Positions 1 through 11,719 of a DNA stretch of 64,000 nt are shown piece after piece. How positions within the stretch are numbered: the stretch's first letter is position 1; each line of letters opens with the position of its first letter. The position numbers and the translations under genes were made by a program. Source of the stretch: Pictodentalium vernedei (taxonomy: Eukaryota > Mollusca > Scaphopoda > Dentaliida > Dentaliidae). The DNA is taken from assembly GCA_031216915.1 (NCBI GenBank), contig CM062292.1:926457-990456 (forward strand), given 5' to 3'. The notes under the pieces were generated by a model that was given only the letters and a program-made list of their open reading frames with translations, did no database searches and was not told the DNA's origin.

Positions 1-516
1 AAAGTTTTTTTTAGGACACATATCAATGAAGTAATTCACAGACCAGCAGACAGAACATTATCGGTTCGCAAACCATTGATTTGAAAGTTTTTTCAGGACA
101 CATATCAAAGGGAAAAAGCAAATGTTCAGTACGCGGACCAAAAGCAACTGTTCAGTCCAAGTCCATAGATCAGAGGGCAGAAGAAAAATTGCAGTTCATA
201 TACCAGGGGTATTATAACGTGTTGTCTGAAAATTTGCTTCTACCCTCTGATCTGTGAACTGAAAATTTGCTTGTGGTCCATGAGTAGAAAACTGGCCTTT
301 AATCTGTGAACTGAAAACTTGTCTGCAGAGCGTGAACTGAAATTTGCCTTTGCCGTGTGGTCCGGGAACAGACAATTTACTTTTACCCAGTGGTCTGTGA
401 TTTGCTTCTACCGGACATTCGCCTCTTCCCATTTAATTTATGAATTGCAATCCACGAATTCGCCCGTGAACTAAAAGCTATCACGTGGTCCATGGACATA
501 TCCGTTATCCATTGTT
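1..516. other. No gene; degenerate short inverted and direct repeats
   Basis: I see no coding sequence here. Degenerate copies of a 40-50 base motif with the core GTGAACTGAAAATTTGC run through 230-440, and their reverse complement appears at about 120-180, so the segment can fold back. Two copies of AGGACACATATCAA lie near 13-27 and 95-109. Confidence 0.5.
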
Positions 517-3500
517 AAGGGGTCGTCCAACCTAACTTTGGTCAATTTTTTAACATTTTTCCCAATGCCTCAGAAACAGATAAGAGAAGTAAGGAAAGGC
601 AAATTATATATCAAAATAATGAGTAAAGTGCATAGAAAAGGTACATATAATTTTTTTCAGGAAAAAAAGTGAATTTTAGGATTTTGAAGAAGATTAATTT
701 GCAAATGGCGTAAGTAACGAACCGGTAAAACCACAAAATAATCGGTGATTCGAAAGCCTTGTCGTCAATATAATGATAACATACTACAGACTCGGAGAAA
801 GCATTTTTTTGACACACACTCTGGTGGGTTTTGACGTTTGAATGTAATAACACCAACACAAATTTTGGATGTTCCCGATGTGGCCATGTTTCAATGATGT
901 TTTTCCGGTCATGTGATTACGATGTGGTTTATGCAGAAATACTCAATTTGGGCAATCGTAAGAATGCAAGGACGTGATCACGCCCTTTATTTGTTTGAGA
1001 CAATGTATGGACGGATTTGCAAACAGGTGACAGCAAATACTTGAGTTGTTAATGTCATAACTGCAAAATATGGTTCGAAATTCCCTCTCGAGTTTACAGG
1101 CCGTCTGAACTTTTTTGTTGACGAAAAATCTGAATTATTGCGCACTAGAAAGACAACATGAACCACTTGTAAAAAAATAACCGAGTGTATAAAATCGGGA
1201 CGATACACATAAAATAAGGCAATATTCATAACAAAGTAAGCAGGATGCTTCAGAAATCACTTTTTCACGAAGTATATTCCAAGTGACCTGGAACTATATT
1301 GAGCGTGTTGATTTTCCCCGATGTTGTGATGTTGTCAGTTACCACGGACTGTGTTGATGTCTGCAAAGGACCGATTGAAGAGGGTTGAAAATGATGCATT
1401 CGTGCTTTTAAATAAGGTGCGCTTGGACGATGCTGAGAATTTAGTTTTTTCTTGCAACCAACCATAGTAATACAAGCGTCGATCAGTATCTTTTATGATC
1501 GTTTTACACTGACAAATGTGACAAATCTCCTTCACCGGAAACCATCCCCCAATTTGCATTTCACAATAAACATAACCGCTGTCACTGAGTGTCAGCGTGG
1601 CCGTGTGGTCAAAACCGAAACGAATTATCGAATGCACGGTCAATATTAGCTGCAATTGGCTTTTAAACAAATGAAATACACGAAATATTCGCAATTTCAT
1701 CATTATTCATGCCGAGTTACTTTTTAACCAGACCACATGCGTTCAGTTTCGTTTGTCGCCATCAAACTGATATTGTTTGTGGTAATTAAATAGTACGAGA
1801 AGGCGAAGGATGCCAAATATTTTCCATCATCTATTAATTAATTCAAATTGATAATTTCTTTTATTTTACTGAAATTATGAATTGATAAGGTGGGTGTATT
1901 GCGATTATTATGCCCCAGACCTGGAAGTTGGAAAATCAAAGGTGCATCTAGGGCCGTGCAGTGGTGACCCCTGTCCTCTTAATCTTAGTCTTACCCATTC
2001 ATCATTACATGTACCAACATTCTCCCTTGTATCTCAACCATTGCTACTCCAATTTGAAGGATATTTGGTGTTGTGATCGAGCATCATGGGGAAACAATGC
2101 CTGTGTAGCTGCTGTAGCATGTGTTTCTTCCCACATTTTTTCAGAGTTGTGGTACTTTTTCACTCTTTTAAAATTTTGTTTATAACTAGTTGATTTGTTA
2201 CAATTTGTTGCAAAGTGCCTGCTAATACCCTCAATTGTATTGCTACAGAATTTTCTGGTGAAGATTTTGTTCCTATTACTTATCAAGCAATAACCTACTA
2301 AATATTCTGTATAAAGCCACAGATCTGATGTTTGACACTTTTATCGGAGCTGTTTTGAAGGCTTATGTAACTCAAAATGTTGATTATGGCAGGACTTTTC
2401 TATTCACCCATTAATCGATAAATTAAGTGTTATAGTTGGAAGTAAGAAGCATGAAAGGTCCAGAACTAAAAGTCTAAAAAGAATGTTTTGCAATGTAAGA
2501 TGATTTTTGCAGATACACTTATTTGGAGGGTTACCTGTCTTATAGTGTTTGGAACATGTGTGGCCAGGATCTTTTAAAAGAAAAAAAGAGTTAAACTTTG
2601 AGAAAAATAGGCATATGCCTTGAGTGCCGGAGGTAGAGTCATACAAGGAAGCGATCCCCCCTCCCCCCCCCCCCCCCAGGAATTTTTTGTGTCAAATGGG
2701 GATCACTTGTCACCTTTTTGGGATTGCTTTGTATACTGCGTTCTTGAAAAAAATATGTGAGACCCTCTGGGTGTGCCCTTCTGATCTCAATATGTCAATA
2801 AGCCTCCTTGGGGAAAGTACATGCAATAATGGTTATGTAAGGTTGATTTGATGTGTTTTGAATAACAATGTACTTTTAAGTACATTAGATGGTTTATTGC
2901 AGTGACATGTTAGAGTTACAGTACGTGGAGAGTGGATTGTAACTAAATCACCCGTGGAGTGGAGTTATCACCCAAGCTATAACTTTCAAATTTTGTATAT
3001 ATGGACAAAACACACAAGCAATGTTTCAGCCAATGGACCTCCGGGTTTAACCCGGAGGTCCATTTGCTGAAACTTTGCTGGTGCTGGTTATGCTTTGTAA
3101 CACATTTGCAATTATTGCTCGTGTGGAATCTCCACTCTGCGGGTGAATTAGTGATAATACACCCTCCACGTACTGTACCCTTATTTCTTCTCCAACAGAT
3201 ACCATGAGTGTATTGGTGTCCAAGAGTTAAACAAAGCTATTATACTTATTGATAAACCAGACAAATTTAACAATTTAATCATTATCAAATTGGTGCATGG
3301 GATAAAAGGGGTTACAGTGCAAGAGGTTTGTAAATATATTTATGCAACTACAATGTATGACTTTGCAGTGCATTCTACATAGGAGAATATCATATTTTCT
3401 TTCCAAACCATTACAGTAACACATACATCTTTATATTGGGAGACACTCTTTTGTCCTTCCATACTTCTTCTGCTGGACTCCTTCAAGTTGACCTTTGTTG

Positions 3501-3894
3501 AACTCCCCAAATCAAAACATAAACAAAAGAAAATGTCTGCCTTCAGTCAGTGGGCACTCCACTTATAACATTTGGTCTCAATCTTTATTACTTTCATGAA
3601 TTAGGAAAAGATTTCTTCGAGTATGTACTTAAATGTTTATAGAATACAGCTGTTATTTTATTTTGAGGTATTTTATTGTAAAAACATTGTTCTCTTACTT
3701 ATGCCACAGCAGACTTTCAGGTGGTGCTATTTACACATGGCAGCAGTTCCATGGCAAATGTCAGTTTCCACATGTTCTATGTTTCATTCCAAGCATTTTG
3801 GTATATAATTTATTGGGGTTATTCATTTTGGGACTTTTTTAGACTTGAAAGAAAATTACATGAAATTTGACCAAAGTTAGGTTGGACGTCCCCT
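517..3894. mobile_element. DNA transposon-like element with ~30-bp TIRs, no recognised transposase
   Basis: The left end starts AAGGGGTCGTCCAACCTAAC and the right end, reverse-complemented, starts AGGGGACGTCCAACCTAAC; both continue with TTTGGTCAA. The same two ends, with the same sub-terminal sequence (CAGAAACAGATAAG on the left, GGGGTTATTCATTTTGGG on the right), recur around 16048-16101 and 24471-24585 as a much shorter copy, which supports this being one element family. The ~3.3 kb interior has only short, unconvincing reading frames and holds a 260-bp palindrome at 2918-3177. No clear target duplication is seen. The superfamily is not assigned; a non-autonomous element or a very old DNA transposon are both possible. 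Confidence 0.6.
2918..3177. repeat. Imperfect 260-bp palindrome
   Basis: Both halves are centred on base 3048. The outer ends match (ACAGTACGTGGAG against CTCCACGTACTGT) and the inner 50 bases are nearly perfect around CCGGGTTTAACCCGG. The middle of each arm is diverged. It resembles a foldback MITE or a relic of an inverted duplication inside the larger TIR element. Confidence 0.7.
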
Positions 3895-4492
3895 CAAAGT
3901 TATCGCGTGAACTTGGATGAGCGGTTGAAAACGCTGCTGAAAATTGATATAGAGTTATCTCCCATCGTACATAATGATAACTTGAAACGAAATCATCATA
4001 TTTTGCTTCATTATGTCCTGGGTGTTAAGAGCCCCCTCTTCCTTATTTGAAAAACGGCGATGATGACAAGATAACTTGAACATTGTCTAGTACAATACAA
4101 TATACAATACAATACAATACAATATTTTATTCACAATATACATGTATATATAGTGTAGTTACAAATATAAATGTATTTAGATGTTTTCCAAAAAAAAAAT
4201 ATTGTGTAACTGGAACAGTGACAAGTTGTAAAAAAACATGCATATTGTAAGGAGACGGCATAGCCCAATGGCCATCTCCTATTTGGAAGTGCGAGGATGG
4301 GGCAGTACAGGTGGTAAATAAGTTTCAATTTCTTTTCAAAAGATGCAATACATAACAAAGACCGGTATTCTTTATTAAATGTTTGGGAAAGATTCAGACA
4401 AGGAAAGCATTACAGATCTGGTCACGCCTCAAAGGCGGTCTACACCGTGTTCTTATCTTACTATGTTTATCTGAGCTGCTGTTAGTAATAGC

Positions 4493-6613
4493 CTAGTCAC
4501 GCAAGAGATCACCGACTCTAGTGTTACAATCAGGATACTGTGGATTGAAACATGTCGGGGGTGTATTATAAGTTCCCAAGGCGTGTAACATTATGGAGCG
4601 TTTGAAGAAAGAGCGACTCGGTTCAGATTGAATGTCATTGCTTAGGTCATTCCATAGTTTAGGGAATGAGTGTTTTGGTAAATTTGCAGAGAAGCATGTT
4701 CGAGGTGTATTTCTCTTTAATTGTCCACTATGTCTGGTTAGCATTCCGGTTGGGTGATTATAGATTTGGAGGAAATTTTCAAAACTTTTTGGCAAGTTTC
4801 CAGAGTGCCAATCACGAATGAACAGTAAAGTGTGTAGCCTGTAAAGATCATCAAACTTGAGAATTTCATCTTTAAGGAATAAAGGGTTCGTGTGGGAATT
4901 GTATTTTTTTATATTTATTACACGCAGAGCTCTCTTTTGTAATGTAAAGAGCTTTTTTGTGGCTGTTGCATGACCCCAGACTTGAATTGCATACAGCAAG
5001 TGACTCTGAACCAAAGTGAAGTAGAGTGTTTTAAGGGCTTGATGAGGGAGAATTCTTTTTGCCCTATTTATTGTGTATATCGCTCTGGAAATCTTCGATG
5101 CTATATATGAAACATGGCTGTCGAATTTGAGATTTTCATCAAAACATACTCCTAAGAATTTTATTGTCTTCGTGTCCGATCTATTTGATATCTGAGTTAA
5201 TTCTGAGTTATTAAGGAGAAGGCGACGCTGGGTTTGGACATACTTTGTATGAGGTGGGTGAATGATTATGTACTTGGTTTTTTGGGCATTTAGGGATAAT
5301 TTATTTGCCTTGCACCACTGACTTACTTTTGAGATTTCGACTTTTAGAGTGTTAAATAACGTGTCAATGTTTCTGTCGGATTTGTACATAGACTTGTCGT
5401 CTGCAAATGACAGAACATTCGAGGAGGTTGAATTTTTAATATCATTAATATAGATAAAAAAAAGTATGGGCCCAAAACCGATCCCTGAGGCACTCCACAA
5501 GTAAGTACTTCATTATCTGAAGATGAATCTTTATATTGAACGAACTGCCTACGATCACGAAGATAACTTCGAAACCAATCATTAGTTATACCTCTGATAC
5601 CATATGCTTCGAGTTTTTTCAAAAGAATACTGTGGTTAATGGTATCAAAGGCCTTTGAGAAATCTAGAAAAAGTGCGATAGTGTTATGATTTGGAGATAG
5701 GTCATTACTGTCGGCTACTTCGTGTAGGAAATGCAACATTGGGTGGAAGGTTGAGTGTTTGGGTCTGAAGCCATATTGGTGTTCATATACGATTTCGAAT
5801 GTGGATAGATAAGAATAAAGTCGTCTATACATTAATTTTTCTAATATTTTAGAAAACGCTGGCAATATACTTATTGGTCTATTGTTATTTAACGAACATG
5901 GGACTCCAGATTTAAAGATAGGTATAACTTTTGCCATTTTCATTTTATTAGGGAAGAGACCTCGCGTGAATGATAAGTTGAAGACATGGGTCAAGAGTTC
6001 CGCAATTTCATTAATAGTTTCTTTTAGTATTTTTGTAGAAATGCTGTAGCAGTCCGTGCTTTGTTTTCCTTTTAGATTATTTGTAATGGCGATAATTTCT
6101 TCTTTAGTGGTCGGTGTGATAAAGAAGTTATCGCTTGAGTTATGCCGAATATAAGTGTCGAATTCTATGTTAGTGGGAGGCATGTTATCGTTTATTTTTG
6201 TCCAATTGTTGCGAAAAAAATATTAAAATGATTGGCAATTGAGTCAGGTTCAGAGATTTTTCTACCATCGATAAGGAATTTAGTTGGGAATTGTTCTTTG
6301 CAGACAGATTTGTTGAGGGCACAACGAAGGATTTGCCAACTTTTTTTTTAAATTGTACTTATTTTCGTTCAAGATATCTGTAGAGTATTGGGCTTTTGCG
6401 CGTTTTTTTAACTGCGTTGTATACTCTGCAGTATTGCTTGTAGTTATCGATGTTAGTGTTTGTTGGGCGCTTTAGTTTATTTACATGTAGTTTGTTTTTG
6501 TTTATAGAAGATTTTAGGATACCGCTAGTCATCCAAGGCTGCTTTTTAACATACTTTTTGGGTACATTGTTATTTTCTATAGGAAACGAAGTTTCAAAAT
6601 TGTCCATGAACAT
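4493..6613 (-). pseudogene. LINE A: reverse transcriptase and C-terminal region, frameshifted
   Basis: The RT copies the element RNA at the nicked target. In order I see a linker (6613-6359), the fingers region with NNNRPISILPAFSKILE, YGFRPKHST, the A-box LFLDFSKAFDTINHS, GVPQGSVLGP, the catalytic FADD, and then the thumb/C-terminal part with FLGVCFDENLKFDSH and LLYAIQVWGH, ending in a Cys-containing tail. Two frameshifts split it: one near 6340 next to a run of A, and one near 5460 in an A8 run just before the FADD motif. The FLG..D...F..H segment and the tail place it with CR1/Crack/Daphne-like elements; I cannot fix the exact clade without a tree. Confidence 0.85.
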
Positions 6614-6769
6614 ATTTAAGAATATGTTGAAAGATTCATTAGGACATGTAGATTCAATTACTGAGCTAAAGTTCGTATCACGTAATTTATTTTTGAAAGA
6701 AGAAACTTTTTTTTCGTAAATGAGCGTTTGGGTTTTGGGGATACCTTTTGAGTCAACGTTGTTGCTTCC

Positions 6770-7633
6770 TCAGTATAAAAAAGTTCCGAAATGATCTGAA
6801 ACGTCAGTAATTATGATACCACATTTACCACCACTGGAGTAACTATTGGAGTAAATGTGGTCTATAAGGGTTGACGAATATTCAGTAACGCGTGTTCGTT
6901 TTGTGATTAAAGGAATATATCCGTGACTGAAAACCATATCAATATAATCAGTTGTTTTGATATGTTCAGAGAATTTTAAGAGATCGATGTTAAAGTCACC
7001 CATTATATGAGCTCTTCTGCTATTTATGCCTACGAAAATGTTATTTAAGGTAGAAATAAAACTGTCAAGATTAGCCTTGTGTGCAGTGTTGAGTCTGTAT
7101 ATAATGCCAATAATTGTTGACTTTTTATCATTGGGGTAGATTTCTACAAACAGCGATTCGAATGCAGGTGGAATAAACACCGTAAGTTCAGAGTGTATTC
7201 GAAATGGAATGTTTTCTCTGATAAAAAGACCCATACCTCCCCTCCCATCATCGTTACTGGGTCGTGTTCTTAATTGGAGTGGGTGATACCCATTGAGGCT
7301 GTACTGTAAATCTTCGTGGACTGTGAAAACCTCTGATAGTCCAATTACATCAAAGCCATTTTCTCTATTATGTAACTCATGTAGTAGATTTACTAGAGAA
7401 TCTCAATTCGCATTCAGACTCCTACAGTTAATACTAAATAACGAGAGAGATGTATTTTTTGATGAAACAAGTTTGAATTGGTCAGTGCTATAATATGAGC
7501 AAGGGTGGCCATATGGGTTATATGGTGTATCAGTGACACTGTTATCGTTTATGTCGATAATATTTTTGCATTTAGCTGTGAGATTGTAGTCGTCGCTTTC
7601 CTGAATCTCGTCGAAGATGATTTTACCCGCCAT
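6770..7633 (-). pseudogene. LINE A: AP-endonuclease domain, interrupted
   Basis: This is the N-terminal part of the LINE polyprotein, an apurinic-type endonuclease that nicks target DNA to prime reverse transcription. Visible motifs in order are FSINCRSLNAN (start of the domain), GRGGMGLFIRENIPF, the catalytic HIMGDFNIDLL, STLIDHIYSN and VSDHFG. The start at 7633 is the first ATG, followed by about 70 residues before the domain. The frame is one continuous frame broken by a TGA at 7403-7405 and a TGA at 6770-6772; beyond the second stop the same frame continues as a basic linker down to about 6359. Homology to the same region of LINE B makes the assignment secure. Confidence 0.85.
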
Positions 7634-7729
7634 GGTAAGATAATTGATATAGGCATATTATGGTTGGAGTTAGCATAATTTCTTTTAACTTGCATTGCGT
7701 TATGTCAAGCTTGCTTGCAATTCCTGTGT

Positions 7730-7861
7730 ACACTCTAAATCGGTTGGGTTAAAAATCAACCCAAATCGACTGGGTTGAGTGAATATGAACCCAATTTGGG
7801 TTCATATTCACTCAACCCTGTCGATTTGGGTTGATTTTTAACCCAACCGATTTTAGAGTGT
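7730..7861. mobile_element. 132-bp palindromic MITE
   Basis: Two arms of about 65 bases (7730-7794 and 7795-7861) are reverse complements with only a few mismatches and essentially no loop. The ends are ACACTCTAAA/TTTAGAGTGT and are flanked by TA (7729-7730 and 7861-7862), which fits a Tc1/mariner-type non-autonomous element. It sits just upstream of LINE A. Confidence 0.8.
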
Positions 7862-8260
7862 ATATGGAGACATACTTGAGAAATGGTGAGTGAATACCAC
7901 CTATACTGCCGTTATATAGAATGAGTACGGTTATCATCAATTATTGTGTATTGGCAGAGCTGATCGGATTAAATTTATTAGTTTAAGGTATGTTATGTTA
8001 TAAGCAGTGTAGCCATTAGAGCACGTAAGATAACCAGAGGAAAGGGAAAGGCATGTAGACTTGTCTAACAAAACAAGTATAAAAAGATTATATAAAACAT
8101 ACAAAATGACATTATATAAACCAAGGCGTTGCCCCGTAGGGGCTAACATACTTCCCTCAAGTCCAATTCTAAATCTGGTTCTCTGTAGCGAAACAGGACT
8201 AGGACGCTAATGAATAATAGAAATTCCACTTAGCTGTGTGATTCTTCTATTTTTTTCTTT
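7862..8260. other. No gene seen
   Basis: AT-rich sequence without a supported reading frame, RNA or repeat. Confidence 0.5.
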
Positions 8261-8641
8261 TATAACCACCACCCAATTGCATTGGAATTGGCCTATTTAA
8301 AATAACCACTATGTAGACATTAGGCATGTGAGTTGTCATTATTGCCAAGACATTTTATAACCACCACCCAATTGCATTGGAATTGGCCTATTTAAAATAA
8401 CCACTGTGTCGACATTAGGCAGGTGAGTCGTCATTATTGCCAAGACATTTTATAACCACCACCCAATTGCATTGGAATTGGCCTATTTAAAATAACCACT
8501 GTGTCGACATTAGGCAGGTGAGTCGTCATTATTGCCAAGACATTTTATAACCACCACCCAATTGCATTGGAATTGGCCTATTTAAAATAACCACTGTGTC
8601 GATATTAGGCAGGTGAGTCATCATTTTTGCCAAGACATTTT
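8261..8641. repeat. Tandem repeat, 4 copies of 95 bp
   Basis: Copies start at 8261, 8356, 8451 and 8546, each beginning TATAACCACCACCCAATTGC and containing CATTGGAATTGGCC. The first copy differs at a few sites; the last three are nearly identical. Confidence 0.95.
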
Positions 8642-8649
8642 ATCGGTGT

Positions 8650-9040
8650 GCAACGTTTTCATATAATATGCGGGGCCAAGGACTTATCTGTCGCATTTTC
8701 TCGGGTAGTTCGTATAAAATAGTTTTTATAGGTGTCCAACTCATCATATAACTCCATGGTCCTTAATGTCTGTCATCTTCTGATGTCTCCCTCAGTACCA
8801 ACTCCAAAGGACTTATCTGTCGCATTTTCTCGGGTAGTTCATATAAAATAGTTTTTTTATAGGTGACCAACTCATCATATAATATGCGGCGCCAAGGACT
8901 TATCTGTCGCATTTTCTCGGGTAGTTCGCATGAAATAGTTTTTTTATAGGTGACCAACTCATCATATAATATGCGGGGCCAAGGATTTATCTGTCGCATT
9001 TTCTCGGGTAGTTCATATAAAATAGTTTCCATTTTAACTT
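8650..9040. repeat. Tandem repeat, 87-bp unit, about 4 copies
   Basis: The core GACTTATCTGTCGCATTTTC occurs at 8681, 8810, 8897 and (one change) 8984. The last three copies are spaced by exactly 87 bases; the first is separated by a 42-base insertion. The unit is a whole number of codons (29), which keeps a minus-strand frame open. Confidence 0.9.
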
Positions 9041-9089
9041 CGGCCAAAGCTTCCCCAAAATATCTCTTTATTATACTTCTCATTGACAC
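8763..9089 (-). other. 108-codon open frame made of 29-residue repeats, doubtful gene
   Basis: The minus strand from an ATG at 9089 reads a 108-residue frame with three copies of a 29-residue unit (core YELPEKMRQISPWRRI and LYDELVTYKKTI). The repeat is caused by the 87-bp tandem unit. The fourth DNA copy (8650-8760) has lost two T in a homopolymer and is out of frame. I recognise no domain. It may be a chance frame through a tandem repeat; the sequence has no feature that shows it is expressed. Confidence 0.2.
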
Positions 9090-10439
9090 TGAGGAGCATT
9101 ATCTAGTATTTACTTTTTTATATATGGCGCGTTAAGATACACTTAGGGTACATCACGTGAAACTCTCGTTGCCATACATTCAAATAGGAATGTTCAGCTC
9201 TTGACTTCGATCAGTTTGGCAGTCTATGTATGCAATGCTGTTTTTGAGAACATTCCACTCTTCAGAGATCATAAAGACTAAGCGGTTCCCAAAAGTGAGG
9301 CGTAACATCGTTTGATGGTATGTAGTGTAAAAATTGTTTATTCGTTTTTCAATAAATAAAACAAACTAAACGTTTACTAATAGTCTCAACATAACAACTA
9401 TAAGTACTCAGACCAGGGGTCACCTATCTGACAATGGGATATTGTCCTAAGACAATGGTCCATCGTTCTCCTATTGTTTGCCTATTGTGTGGAATTGGTA
9501 TGGGGCTTTGATACCATTGTTCTGGAGGAGAACACCTACGTTTGCAGGTGTCAGGAAAGGGTGAGTCATGGGTTTGAGTATTGTTTGAGGATAAAGCCTA
9601 TTGTTTTACAGGTTTTACACACCATTCCCCCATTGTCCCACGACCTTGCCTATTGTTTTACAGGATTGACACACCAGTCCCCACTGTCCCACGACCTTGC
9701 CTATTGTTTTACATGTTTGACACACTGTATCCCAACGCTATCATTCGGCCTTGGCCCTATTGTTCTAGATAAAACACTGGCATTTGCAGACGTTCGAGGA
9801 ATGGGCGAGTTACGGTTTTGCCTATTGTCTGTGGATAAAGCCTATTGTGTTTAAAGGAGTACCATCGCCATCGCATCACAATTGACCCAGGCCTCCTACG
9901 GGGTTTGACCATCCCCTACTAGGCGGGTCCTCAGGTGGCAGATAGAGGACGGCCTGCTCAATTGGGTAGTTTTGCTGGTTTTTAATTAGCAGGTTTGCTC
10001 AATTGAGCTGGTTTGCTGCGGAATATACAAATACGCAGCCCCGTACCAAAATGGTCAATCCTGCTAAAACCATCTTACAGGCATCTTGTTCTCCCGTGAG
10101 GAGCGTCCCGAAGGCCCCGGAGGAAGGAATTCTGGCAGTTAAGGACAGATAGTGACCCCGGTTATGGCAAATCTTCTGGATGGAGATCAGGTCATAAACA
10201 CTGCTTTGGCCCTATTGTCTATCTTGGAAATAACTGACCAATACACAGCTTTGGCCCCAACTTCCGGAGTAGACGGATGGTCGGATGGATGGCCAGGCCT
10301 GGCCAATCGGGAGCCCCCAACTCCGTAGATACAGGTAGTCACACCGGGGGGGGGGGGGGGGGGCATTGGGTGGTCATTCAATCAGCTATTTCTTTTAATT
10401 AAATTTTAACATTGTAACGGTATACTGATTTTTAATGAA
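9090..10439. repeat. No gene; 51-bp imperfect tandem repeat and poly-G tract
   Basis: Between about 9595 and 9770 the motif CCTATTGTTTTACA recurs at 9598, 9649 and 9700 (period 51), and shorter CCTATTGT motifs extend from 9470 to 9850. A run of G lies at about 10347-10363. No coding sequence is supported. Confidence 0.7.
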
Positions 10440-11110
10440 CTTTCAGCTTTTTAACGTATCTGGTCTTAGCCACGCCCACCTTTTTACCTGAAAATTTATG
10501 TATGGACTTCTGGAATGTTTTAAGGGGTCAAAAATGTGATTTTCAGTAATTCTGAAAAATTCACTTAATGACCCCTAGGTGAGCTCCGTGACCTTGACCT
10601 ATATTTTGAACCCCCATCGAGTGTCGACTCATTTGGTGTTTGTCCCAGGTCCATAGGTCATACCAGCCCTGAGATATGAGCATGGCCCACATTCAAAACA
10701 CCCCCACCGACACCCCTTATGTCTCAAGAATCTGAAAAAAACATTAAGTTTCGAGAACTTGTGACTCTCTGTAATAACGAGATAGGAGAATTCGTTTTCG
10801 AGTTATCTTGCGGACAAAAAAGTGGTTAGAAGACAGAAAACAGGAGAAGAAGAAGAGGAAGAGGAAGAAGGAGTTTAAAAAAAAGAAGAAAAGAAACCAT
10901 ACAAAAACAATAGTCTTTGTGTTTCACACAGACTTAATTTACCACCACTGTCAGTCATACGCCCACTGTATACAGACCGCTGAAGGCAGTTACATGAAAT
11001 CTTCAGCATTTGTTCTAGTATCCCCGCTCAATACGTTAGTATATTTGTGGAGGGCCAAGGCCCTGAGGGAATATCGTGGATCCCGTAGAAACCGAGGCGA
11101 TGATTCGTCC
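10440..11110. repeat. Dispersed repeat R1, copy 1
   Basis: One ~235-bp R1 unit (GTGACCTTGACC, GTGTCGACTCATTTGGTGTT, GAGATATGAGC, CCACGCCCAC) is followed by a ~350-bp tail with a purine-rich AAGAAG stretch, GTGTTTCACACAGACT and CCGCTGAAGGCAG. The same unit-plus-tail order recurs at 11720-12974, so this is one dispersed family rather than local duplication of a unit only. Confidence 0.75.
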
Positions 11111-11719
11111 CTACTCTATTCTCAATGCAATGACTTTTCCATTAATTATTTACCTGTCATCAGTCGACTTTGGCATTATTTCTGTGTATTTGATGAATTG
11201 TTCAACTTTAACTATTCGAACCTTTATGACGGACCGAAAGATTGGAGTTAAACTATTTATTTTAGATCGTCCCGACAGAAACTGACAACTCGACCTAGTG
11301 GCAAAAAAGCTGTCATTTGGCTAATTTTGACTTTAAAATTGAACAGACACCATTGTCGGATATACGCCAATTGTAAGCAGCAGACCATCCAAGGCAGCCA
11401 CTCTCAGAATGCGTTCTACAATGCCTGCTCGACAGTTTAGTGCTTCGACGGATGGAAAACCATGGATTTGCTTGCTTCATGCATCCATAGACAACATTCA
11501 GCGCTCAATCATTGGGAATGGAGTAAATTGTCACTTAAACCAACGAAATTCTAAAAAAAACTGAAAGTTTTTTTTTCAGAGGCACCTATCTTTATGCAAC
11601 CGAAACAGGGATTGGGTTAAACTTTACAGCAACCTTATAACAGAAAATATTCTTGGAATTGAACTGTGAATCTGAATATCGAAACGCATTTTCAGATATT
11701 CTATTCCATTATTATTGGC
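11111..11719. other. No gene seen
   Basis: No supported coding sequence or clear repeat between the two R1 copies. Confidence 0.45.

Larger units (their letters stand above)
4088..7700 (-). mobile_element. LINE A: nearly full-length CR1/Jockey-group non-LTR retrotransposon
   Basis: On the minus strand the element reads endonuclease, linker, reverse transcriptase, C-terminal region, short 3' UTR and then a (TTGTA)n tail at 4088-4125, a microsatellite-like tail typical of CR1/L2-group LINEs. The 5' end lies just upstream of the first ATG at 7633 and is not sharply defined. LINE B (12975-15400) and LINE C (21597-22701) encode closely similar proteins, so this is a multi-copy family. The lesions are few: nonsense codons at 7403-7405 (a Trp codon turned TGA, as LINE B keeps Trp there) and 6770-6772, and frameshifts in homopolymers near 6340 and near 5460. 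The copy looks dead but not ancient. Confidence 0.85.

Noticed and set aside
1335-1703. 122-codon minus-strand frame inside the TIR element as a transposase
   Set aside because: No helix-turn-helix, catalytic triad or known motif is visible.
8261-8641. CRISPR-like array
   Set aside because: The repeats are 95 bp with no unique spacers, and the sequence is eukaryotic.
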